This document shows, piece after piece, positions 57,809 through 64,000 of a DNA stretch of 64,000 nucleotides. Below the pieces are notes generated by a model. The model had not been told where the DNA came from, did no database searches, and was given only the letters and a program-made list of their open reading frames with translations. A program made the position numbers and the translations under genes. Numbering within the stretch: the stretch's first letter is position 1; every line of letters begins with the position of its first letter. The DNA comes from an uncultured Thiodictyon sp. (GTDB taxonomy: Bacteria; Pseudomonadota; Gammaproteobacteria; Chromatiales; Chromatiaceae), in the NCBI RefSeq assembly GCF_903946935.1, contig NZ_CAJAXH010000008.1:34368-98367 (forward strand), given 5' to 3'.

Positions 57809-58823
57809 CTACATCCCCCAAACCTCAATCCCAACCCCCTGAAACCGCTCGCTGCGCCGAAAGACCTTCTCGCTCCAATCCCGCCCGCTGCGGTCGAAGA
57901 TCAGCAGGTGGGCCTCATCTGCGGCACAGCGGTCCTGATACGCATAGGTCTGTTCCAATCCCAGGGCGATGGTCTGCGCCAGCCCCTTATGCAGTATTCG
58001 TGACCGCACGGTCGCGGGTGGTCGGATCGCGAAAGCAGAGTTGGTAGCCCAGTGCATTGACCAGCCAGGGCTGGCCGCGGGTCAGGTCCCAGATCAGCGC
58101 AAGGGCCTCCGGGCTGAAAGACTGGCCGGTTTCCGCGGTGTGCTGGCGATAGAGTTCGACCACATCGGCGGCCGTGAAGTTGCCCAGGCGAATGGACTCG
58201 GCCTTGATGTTGAAGGCGCTGCCGCCGGTGATGATCGCTTGCGAATGGGCGCAGTGGATGCGGTAGTCGCGCACGTCGCGCACCCCGCACAGGACTACGG
58301 TCTGGGGGAAGGCGGTGGGGCGCTTGTCGTAGCCGGAGCGCAGTTGGCGCAGCACCGCCACCAGACTGTCGCCGACCAGTGCGTCGATCTCGTCGATCAG
58401 GAGCACCAGCGGCCGATCACTGTGCGCAGACCAGCGGGTGAGGATCTCGGTGAAGGCCCGCTCCGCCCCGCTGCGCTCGAGGATTTCGACCCAGTGGCCA
58501 TCCAGCCAGTCGTCGTGCAGGTGGGTCCTGGCCCGCGAGGCGAGCTCGCCCAGGATGGCACGCATCGCCCGGCCGACGTCTTCCCGGGCGCTCTGGGCCA
58601 TCTCGACATTGAACTAGAGGCAGCGGTAGCGACCCTGCCGGTTCAGGTGGGCCATCAGCGCCAGCAGGGACGAGGTCTTGCCGGTCTGGCGCGGGGCGTG
58701 GAGGATGAAATAGCGCTGCTGCTCGATCAGCGACTCGACCCCGTCCAGGTCGATCCGGTGGAGCGGGTCCAGGCAGTAATGGTCGACGCAGTTGGCCGGG
58801 CCGGCATTGTTGAAGAAGCGCAC
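57809..58823 (-). pseudogene. AAA ATPase/PD-(D/E)XK protein with amber stop and internal deletion
   Basis: From GTG 58823 the frame reads RFFNNAGPANCVDHYCLDPL and the P-loop APRQTGKTSS. An in-frame TAG at 58614-58616 stands where relatives have a tyrosine; beyond it the same frame continues (FNVEMAQSAREDVGRA, then LVLLIDEIDAL). At about 58000 the frame ends after TTRDRAVTNTA, and the final part of the family (ILHKGLAQTIALGLEQTYAY, HLLIFDR, IEVWGM) resumes in another frame to 57809. Family members have around 200 further residues there, so a segment is deleted. Family: AAA_35-like ATPase with a C-terminal nuclease-like domain, often in multicopy mobile loci. Confidence 0.75.
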
Positions 58824-59195
58824 AGGGTGATCCTCAGGGTTTCGCAACGCAGGATACCCCGGGACGACAGCGTATGCACCCAGAACCCAACCAAGGGACG
58901 GTTCACTAACAAGCGCCGCGTTACTTTGGCGCAACAGACTGTTTTACAAGGCTTCGCGTCGAACTCTCGTGTATAACTTGTTCTGCACCGTTACCAAGTC
59001 ACGATGCACGACTCGCCGAGGGCACATGCGGAACCGATCGCAGTCTTACGCTAGCGGCGGTTGCCGCCCGCGGGCGCCAGTCCAGGTCATGATTTGCCGA
59101 GACCCTCTTGCTAGCCACACCCGCTGTTCGACTTGCAAGCCGCTCTCTCTTACACCGATAATGTCAATTACTGTGCAAGATGCGAGTCCTCTACC
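58824..59195. other. Intergenic, no gene seen
   Basis: 372 bp between the ATPase pseudogene and the AbrB antitoxin. I see no gene with support, no tRNA-like fold and no copy of the repeat families found elsewhere in the window. Short inverted tracts are present but unremarkable. Confidence 0.6.
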
Positions 59196-59462
59196 ATGTC
59201 GACCGTCACCGCCTCAGACAAGGACCAAGTGGTCATTCCGGCGTCGATCCGACACCGGCTCGGGATTGCGCCCGGGACCAAACTCGATTTCGATTTCGAG
59301 TTGGAGGGCGACAGCATTCGTATCAGGCCGCTGCGGACAATCAAGCCAACTCAGGCCGCAGACGGGTACGGTATGCTGACCTGCACTCGGCCGGGCGAAC
59401 GGCGCCTCGCCGATTTCGACGTCGCGACGGGCATGCGCAGTGCAGCCGATGATCGCCCTTGA
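59196..59462 (+). CDS. AbrB/MazE-type antitoxin
   Basis: An 88-residue protein with a swapped-hairpin AbrB DNA-binding domain at the N-terminus (KDQVVIPASIRHRLGIAPGT). The C-terminus contains the short acidic segment that binds a PIN toxin. ATG at 59196 after ctctacc; a longer frame from 59133 is unlikely. It overlaps the VapC remnant by 14 bp, as in intact VapBC pairs. Confidence 0.83.
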   Translation: MSTVTASDKDQVVIPASIRHRLGIAPGTKLDFDFELEGDSIRIRPLRTIKPTQAADGYGMLTCTRPGERRLADFDVATGMRSAADDRP

Positions 59463-59655
59463 TACCAACATCCTCGCGCGATTCTACGTCGATGACCCAG
59501 GCGATTCGGAAGCGGTTAAGCAGCGACCCATCGCTTACGAGATTATCACCAAGCTCTCGAACCTATTCGTCCCGCTCACCGTGATCCTAGAATTGGAAAA
59601 GGTGATGGTCCCCGGGGCTGAACCGGAGTCCACCAAGCCTGGTCCTTTCCAATGA
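59449..59655 (+). pseudogene. VapC-type PIN domain toxin, 3'-truncated
   Basis: The start MIALDTNILARFYVDDPGDS and FVPLTVILELE match a VapC toxin; D7 is the first metal ligand of the PIN RNase site. After ILELEKV the family sequence stops and 20 unrelated codons follow to the stop at 59655. Intact VapC is about 130 residues; here 68 remain, and the later catalytic acids are lost, so no RNase activity is expected. Confidence 0.7.
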
Positions 59656-59673
59656 GCGTATCCATTCAACTCT

Positions 59674-60063
59674 GTGCGTCACCGCCCATGGGGACGTGCG
59701 TTGCTTGAGGCCTTGACCCTGATCCTGATCTGCCAGCTCGCCGGCGAAGTGACGGTGCGCGCTGCCGGCCTGCCGGTGCCGGGCCCCGTGCTGGGGATGC
59801 TGTTGCTGCTCGCCTGGCTGTGGCTCAAAGGCGGTATCTCTGAGCCGGTCGGACGGACCGCGGATACCCTGCTCGGCAACCTGTCGCTGCTGTTCGTCCC
59901 GGCCGGGGTCGGGGTCATGGTCCATTGGGCGCGGGTTCAGGAGCAGTGGGTGGCGATCGCCGCGGCCCTGGTCTTCGGCACCCTGATCACGGCTGCGGTG
60001 ACGGCACTCACCATGATGGGGGTGCAGTGGCTGCTGGCCCGACGCCGGGGGACCAAGCCATGA
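59674..60063 (+). CDS. CidA/LrgA family holin-like protein
   Basis: A 129-residue membrane protein with about four helices; ALTLILICQLAGEVTVRAAG and VPGPVLGMLLLLAWLWLKG are typical of CidA/LrgA. The family works with CidB/LrgB proteins in murein-hydrolase export, programmed lysis, or metabolite (glycolate/pyruvate) transport. GTG 59674 is used; an in-frame start further in is possible since the first eight residues are unlike the family. It overlaps the next gene by 4 bp. Confidence 0.87.
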   Translation: MRHRPWGRALLEALTLILICQLAGEVTVRAAGLPVPGPVLGMLLLLAWLWLKGGISEPVGRTADTLLGNLSLLFVPAGVGVMVHWARVQEQWVAIAAALVFGTLITAAVTALTMMGVQWLLARRRGTKP

Positions 60064-60791
60064 CGAACGCACCACTGACCGAGATCTGGGTCTACCTGGC
60101 CGCCTCGCCGCTGCTGTGGCTGACCGCGACCCTGGTCTGCTATCTGGCGGCGCTCAAGGTCTATCGCCTGGGCGGCGAGAGCCCACTGTTGAACCCGGTG
60201 GCCATCGCGGTGGCCCTGCTGATCGGGCTCCTCAAGCTCACCGGGACCGCCTATCAGACCTATTTCGATGGCGCCCAGTTCGTCCACTTTCTGCTCGGCC
60301 CGGCCACGGTCGCGCTCGCCATTCCGCTCTATCGCCAGCGGGAGCGGCTGCGCAGCCTGGCCTTGCCGATCCTCATCGCCCTGCTGGTTGGGGTGGTGGC
60401 GGCGGCCTTAAGCGCCGTCGGGATCGGGGTCCTGTGCGGGGCGGACCCGGTGACACTGATCTCGTTAGCACCCAAATCGACCACCACCCCGGTGGCCATG
60501 GGCATCAGCGAGAAGCTCGGCGGGCTGCCGTCACTGACCGCGGTCCTGGTGGTCAGTACCGGGATCGTCGGGGCGGTGTTCGGCCCCGGGTTGTTGCGCC
60601 TGCTCAAGTGTCACGACGACGCGGTGAAGGGCTTCGCCATGGGGCTCAGCGCCCACGGGATCGGCACCGCCCGCGCCTTTCAGATGAGCCCGGTGATGGG
60701 GGCCTTCTCCGGACTCGCCATGGCCCTGTCGGCCTTCGCCACCGCGCTCATCTTGCCGCCGTTGTTGCGGTGGGTTGGCCTGACGGGATGA
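60060..60791 (+). CDS. CidB/LrgB family antiholin-like membrane protein
   Basis: A 243-residue protein with about six to eight hydrophobic segments. Family motifs: PKSTTTPVAMGISEKLGGLP and GLSAHGIGTARAFQ. It is encoded directly after a CidA-type gene with a 4-bp overlap, the conserved pair order; the two proteins act together at the inner membrane. Plant relatives with a fused CidA-CidB transport glycolate, and a phototroph could use it so (inference). Confidence 0.89.
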   Translation: MTNAPLTEIWVYLAASPLLWLTATLVCYLAALKVYRLGGESPLLNPVAIAVALLIGLLKLTGTAYQTYFDGAQFVHFLLGPATVALAIPLYRQRERLRSLALPILIALLVGVVAAALSAVGIGVLCGADPVTLISLAPKSTTTPVAMGISEKLGGLPSLTAVLVVSTGIVGAVFGPGLLRLLKCHDDAVKGFAMGLSAHGIGTARAFQMSPVMGAFSGLAMALSAFATALILPPLLRWVGLTG

Positions 60792-60793
60792 AC

Positions 60794-60850
60794 CGGTCGC
60801 GGCCGGGGGGCCGCTCCTACGCCCGTCGGAGGGCCTCCCGGTCGCGACGA
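60794..60850. repeat. GTAGGAGCGG REP-like palindrome
   Basis: CGGTCGCGGCCGGGGGGCCG then CTCCTACGCCCGTCGGAGG and GGTCGCGACGAA. In the gap between the CidB-type and LprI-type genes. Confidence 0.75.
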
Positions 60851-60926
60851 ATGTCGTCGGCGGGTTAAGATCGAACCCCCGAAGAATCGGTCCCGCCGGA
60901 CCATCAAGACCCCGGAGAAACCCGTC

Positions 60927-61259
60927 ATGCGATTCACCCAGATCGCCGCCGTGTCCGCCCTGAGCGCACTGCTCGCCCTGCCGGCCTGGGCCGCCGATCC
61001 CAGCTTCCGGTGCAGCAAGGTTGCGCATGAGGTGGAGGACCTGATCTGTAAGGACGGCGAACTGGCCGACCTGGACCGCCAACTGTCCGGCCTCTACGGC
61101 GTCGTCCTGCGACACACCCCGCCCAGCCAGCAGCGCCAGCTCAAGTCCGAGCAACGCGGCTGGCTCAAGGGCCGCAACGATTGCTGGAAGGACAGCGACC
61201 AACGCGGCTGCGTCAAGGCGGCCTATGAGGACCGCATCCGCGAACTCCAGGACCGTTGA
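60927..61259 (+). CDS. LprI/DUF1311-type secreted protein
   Basis: A 110-residue protein with a signal peptide (IAAVSALSALLALPAWAA, cleavage near residue 22) and a DUF1311/LprI domain with four cysteines (FRCSKV, LICKDGELADLDRQL, NDCWKD, RGCV) expected to form two disulfides. Family members occur in the periplasm; one mycobacterial relative inhibits lysozyme. The role here is unknown. Confidence 0.85.
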   Translation: MRFTQIAAVSALSALLALPAWAADPSFRCSKVAHEVEDLICKDGELADLDRQLSGLYGVVLRHTPPSQQRQLKSEQRGWLKGRNDCWKDSDQRGCVKAAYEDRIRELQDR

Positions 61260-61263
61260 GGGC

Positions 61264-61352
61264 GCCGTTAGGGCGGCGCGGTGGATACGCTGCGCCGATC
61301 CACCCGCTGGCGCGCGCCTGATCCGATCAGGCCGCCATTCGGCGCCTAACGG
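61264..61352. repeat. Inverted repeat between convergent genes
   Basis: CCGTTAGG at 61264-61271 and CCTAACGG at 61345-61352, with an inner GTGGAT/ATCCAC pair near 61280-61303. The methyltransferase stop codon (TAG on the minus strand) is within the right arm. It may act as a two-way transcription terminator or be a REP-like unit. Confidence 0.5.
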
Positions 61353-62251
61353 ATACCGACGACCGAGAGCCCAATGATTTGCAACTGATTGAGTGATAAA
61401 TCGGCAAACTCTTTGCTCAGAACCGCGGGAATCAGCGCGACATCCCGCAACATCTGCGTTGCTTGCGATTGCAGCAAGGTCGCCCCGGCATCATTGAAAA
61501 ACTGCTCGAAATGGACCGCCCGGCAGCGATTCACATGACCGTGGCTGTTGGAAGACATGAGGTGCCAGAGCCAGGCGGGATAGCGGAGCATGGCCAGGCC
61601 AAGCGGATCGAAGTGATCCCGCAAATCGATGACATGAGAGAAATAGCCGCCGGGCCGCAAGACCCGACTGAATTCCCGGCAGACGGCAGCGGGGTGCTTC
61701 ACATGCTCCAGAACGGCATGACTGAACAACACGTCGATGGACCGATCCGGCAGCGGCATCGTCTGCGCCTCGCACGGGGCCAGATAGACAATCCGGTCAG
61801 GACTGAAGGCGACGGTATCGCCGGCGAAGGTCACCGCCTCGGCCAGCGCCTGAGCGGCTTGCCGGCGATCCCATAGCGCCGGATCGGCGATCGGCAATCG
61901 CTCTGGATGGGCGAGAATATCGGCGATTAAACCGCGATAAAACGCAGTCAGCTTGGACTGGAAATCGACATGGCGGTAATTGTCGACGCAATAGACGCGG
62001 CGCGCACCGGAGGCGATCAAGATCAGGGCATTCCCCAAATTGCCGCCAGGGCCGATCTCGACCAGCGTTTGACCCAGCGGGGCCGGCGATCCCAGGCGCT
62101 GCACCGCGCCGATATGATGCCGACAGACACCCATGTTATAGCTGACGTCATGGTATTGCTGCAACGGCTCGCCACTGGCGTCGCGCCAGCGCCGCAACAA
62201 GGGTATACCGGCTAACTGATTACGCACAATGCGCACTATCGGGCTATACAT
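61346..62251 (-). CDS. Class I SAM-dependent methyltransferase
   Basis: A 301-residue methyltransferase. The SAM-binding motif I is LVEIGPGGNLGNALIL at about residues 64-79, motif II YCVDNYRHVD, and the later ILFSHAVLEHV-like block (DVLFSHAVLEHVKHPA) is motif IV of the Methyltransf_11 type. The substrate is unknown. ATG at 62251 is preferred; a TTG at 62263 is possible. It stands alone, divergent from hemW by 283 bp that hold no other gene. Confidence 0.82.
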   Translation of the reverse strand: MYSPIVRIVRNQLAGIPLLRRWRDASGEPLQQYHDVSYNMGVCRHHIGAVQRLGSPAPLGQTLVEIGPGGNLGNALILIASGARRVYCVDNYRHVDFQSKLTAFYRGLIADILAHPERLPIADPALWDRRQAAQALAEAVTFAGDTVAFSPDRIVYLAPCEAQTMPLPDRSIDVLFSHAVLEHVKHPAAVCREFSRVLRPGGYFSHVIDLRDHFDPLGLAMLRYPAWLWHLMSSNSHGHVNRCRAVHFEQFFNDAGATLLQSQATQMLRDVALIPAVLSKEFADLSLNQLQIIGLSVVGIR

Positions 62252-62534
62252 GATTGAAGACAATTCACTCGCAGCGAGGCAACCGGGAGGGCGGCGAACG
62301 CGCTGCGCAACCGCCGGAACGGCGCGATTCGATCAGGTTTCGCACACGAAGTCAATGTGTTGGCGGTGAGCGTCCGCGGCCGGAGGACGTTCATTTGGGC
62401 GCCGCCTTGCGCCACACGCCGGCCAGGTTCGGCATTTCCGGTAGACTGCATCAGCGCGGCGCGGCCACCGGCACCCGTGCCGCGACCCGGCCAGATTGCC
62501 GCGCGCCCGATCTATCCGACCCAAGAGTGATGCC

Positions 62535-63812
62535 GTGGGACTCGACCTGACCTCGACCGACCGCGCGCCCCCGCTGGCGCTCTACATCCACACCCCCTGG
62601 TGCCTGCGCAAGTGCCCGTACTGCGACTTCAATTCACACGCCTGGGCGGGCGCGCCGCCCTTCGCGGACTATGTGGCGCGCCTGCTCGCCGACCTGGATC
62701 AGGAACTGCGCAACCCCGCCGCCAGCCGCCCCCTGATCAGTCTTTTCATCGGCGGCGGGACCCCGAGCCTGTTTCCCGGCACGGCCATCCAGGCGCTCCT
62801 TGACGGGGTCCGAAAACACACCGAACTGATCCCCGGATGTGAGATTACCCTGGAGGCCAACCCGGGGGCCGCCGACGCCGAGCGCTTCGCCGCCTATCGC
62901 CGGGCGGGGGTCAATCGGCTCTCCATCGGGGTCCAGAGCCTGGACGCCGCGATGCTCCGGCGGCTCGGTCGCGTCCATGACCCGGCGGGGGCAAGGGCGG
63001 CGGTCGCGGCGGCCCGCGCCGCCGGCTTCGACAACCTGAATCTGGACCTGATGTTTGCCCTCCCCAGCCAGACCCTGGCCCAGGCCAAGGCGGACCTGGC
63101 GGCGCTGATCGACCTAGCGCCCGAGCACATCTCTTACTACCAGATGACTCTGGAGCCCGACACCCCCTTCCATGCCGCCCCCCCGGCAGTCCCGGACGCC
63201 GACCTGGCCGCCGATATGGGCGAGGCCGGGCGGGCGCGGTTACAGCAAGCGGGGTACGGCCAGTACGAGGTCTCGGCTTTTGCGCGCGCCGGGCGGCAGT
63301 GTCGGCACAACCTCAACTATTGGCGCTTCGGCGACTATCTGGGGATCGGCGCCGGGGCCCACGGCAAGCTGACCGATCCGGGGTCCGGGGCCATCCGGCG
63401 CACGGCCAAACACCGCCGGCCGCAGGACTATCTCAGCGCCGCACCGGAGGCATTGATCGAGAGCGAGCGCACACTCACCCAAGACGACCGGGTCGGCGAA
63501 TTCGCCCTCAACGCCTTCCGGCTCACTGCGGGGTTTGAACAAGCGCTCTTTACTGCCGCCACCGGACTGCCGTGGTCGCGGATCGCGCCGCTGGTCGTTG
63601 CCGCGGTCCGGGACGGGCTGTTGCAGTTGAGCGCCGGGCGCGTCGTACCCACCGAACTGGGCTGCGCCTTCGCCGACGACCTGGTGGCACGCTTCCTCGC
63701 CGATGACCCGGCCGCCGAGGAAACCTCAGGACGGAACCGTTCTAGCCAGGACTCTCTGTTGCAACCGGCGGTTGTCCGCAACACTGGACAACGCCAGGTG
63801 GCCCGGGTATAA
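62535..63812 (+). CDS. hemW: Heme chaperone HemW (radical SAM), with extended C-terminus
   Basis: HemW is a radical-SAM protein that binds heme and hands it to respiratory enzymes; it was once misnamed coproporphyrinogen oxidase. The CxxxCxxC iron-sulfur motif is CLRKCPYC in LYIHTPWCLRKCPYCDFNSH, and SLFIGGGTPSLF, EANPG and NRLSIGVQSLD follow. I choose GTG at 62535; a frame start at 62496 adds basic residues. The 425 residues exceed the usual ~380-400; after about FLADDPAAEE the final 30 residues are unlike the family and may come from an adjacent insertion element. Confidence 0.93.
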   Translation: MGLDLTSTDRAPPLALYIHTPWCLRKCPYCDFNSHAWAGAPPFADYVARLLADLDQELRNPAASRPLISLFIGGGTPSLFPGTAIQALLDGVRKHTELIPGCEITLEANPGAADAERFAAYRRAGVNRLSIGVQSLDAAMLRRLGRVHDPAGARAAVAAARAAGFDNLNLDLMFALPSQTLAQAKADLAALIDLAPEHISYYQMTLEPDTPFHAAPPAVPDADLAADMGEAGRARLQQAGYGQYEVSAFARAGRQCRHNLNYWRFGDYLGIGAGAHGKLTDPGSGAIRRTAKHRRPQDYLSAAPEALIESERTLTQDDRVGEFALNAFRLTAGFEQALFTAATGLPWSRIAPLVVAAVRDGLLQLSAGRVVPTELGCAFADDLVARFLADDPAAEETSGRNRSSQDSLLQPAVVRNTGQRQVARV

Positions 63813-63848
63813 AGCACGTCGGTCCCCTTACTGTCCGAGGCCCCGTGC

Positions 63849-64000
63849 GTGAACCTTCGCGAGGTCATCCTCCAACCCGTCGCTGCGTCCGAGGAGGCGC
63901 GCTTCCAGGCCCTGATGCAGACCCATCACTACCTGGGCGCGCTGCCGAAGATCGGGCACACCCTGTGGTATGTCGCCACCTGGCAGGGCCAGTGGCTGGC
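63849..64000 (+). CDS. DUF4338/DruA-like protein, 3'-truncated by window edge
   Basis: From GTG at 63849, after CCGAGG, 50 codons read NLREVILQPVAASEEARFQA then LMQTHHYLGALPKIG, a pattern I recognise from DUF4338 proteins (named DruA in the Druantia anti-phage system, but also found in transposase-linked genes). Only the N-terminus is in the window, so transposon versus defence cannot be settled. Confidence 0.55.
   Translation, partial: MNLREVILQPVAASEEARFQALMQTHHYLGALPKIGHTLWYVATWQGQWL

Overview
The window is high-GC (about two thirds G+C), single-copy-chromosome-like gammaproteobacterial DNA. The iscRSUA-hscBA-fdx-iscX order, the dapC-dapD-arsC-like-dapE cluster, the yebC-ruvC-ruvA run, the cysTWA sulfate importer with a CysB-type regulator and a CbbY-type phosphatase (usually tied to the Calvin cycle) together suggest an autotrophic or sulfur-metabolising gammaproteobacterium such as a purple sulfur bacterium of the Chromatiaceae. 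That lineage call is inference; no rRNA gene is present to settle it. I see no rRNA, tRNA or CRISPR array.

Layout. 1-5 kb: 3' part of glnE, ilvE, a small zinc-finger protein and a WecA-type sugar-phosphate transferase. 5.4-11.6 kb: an accessory block on the minus strand with a PcfJ-HIRAN protein, a small DH-motif protein just upstream of it, and a single-chain MmeI-type restriction-modification enzyme. 11.7-22.9 kb: core genes ribF, murJ, the Bat/vWA operon (four overlapping genes), ruvA, ruvC and yebC, plus a Uma2 nuclease. 23.1-26.7 kb: a gene graveyard (Rpn nuclease remnant, frameshifted PAS-GGDEF gene, 5'-truncated sigma-54 activator broken by a 61-bp duplication, bile-acid symporter stub). 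26.7-36 kb: suhB, trmJ, cysE and the complete ISC iron-sulfur assembly operon. 36-39 kb: an acyltransferase, an MNT-HEPN toxin-antitoxin pair, a TIR-like remnant cut by a mobile element, and a HIT protein. 39.5-45.8 kb: sbp divergent from cysTWA-cysB, then cbbY. 45.9-50.8 kb: a RelE/ParE-RHH pair and a large TIR-nSTAND-WD40 gene that is broken twice. 51-56.7 kb: lysine/diaminopimelate genes followed by a GNAT protein and a beta-propeller glycan enzyme. 56.7-64 kb: a TIR-PilQ chimera, an ATPase pseudogene, an AbrB/truncated VapC pair, the CidA/CidB pair, an LprI-like protein, a methyltransferase, hemW and the start of a DruA-like/DUF4338 gene that runs off the end.

The most distinctive property is the density of dispersed non-coding elements. 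At least eight families of palindromic or terminal-inverted-repeat elements fill the intergenic spaces. One family behaves like a MITE: two copies have perfect 8-bp target duplications, one of them (47693-47816) inserted inside a WD40 coding sequence so that the pre-insertion protein can be rebuilt exactly. Three other families, unrelated in sequence, share the same design (inverted arms, each made of short tandem half-sites), and two of them bracket iscX.

Defence-type genes (TIR, nSTAND, HEPN-MNT, MmeI, PcfJ-HIRAN, DruA-like, several toxin-antitoxin pairs) recur through the window, and many are decayed. The picture is a core chromosome repeatedly invaded by defence modules and small non-autonomous elements that then eroded them.
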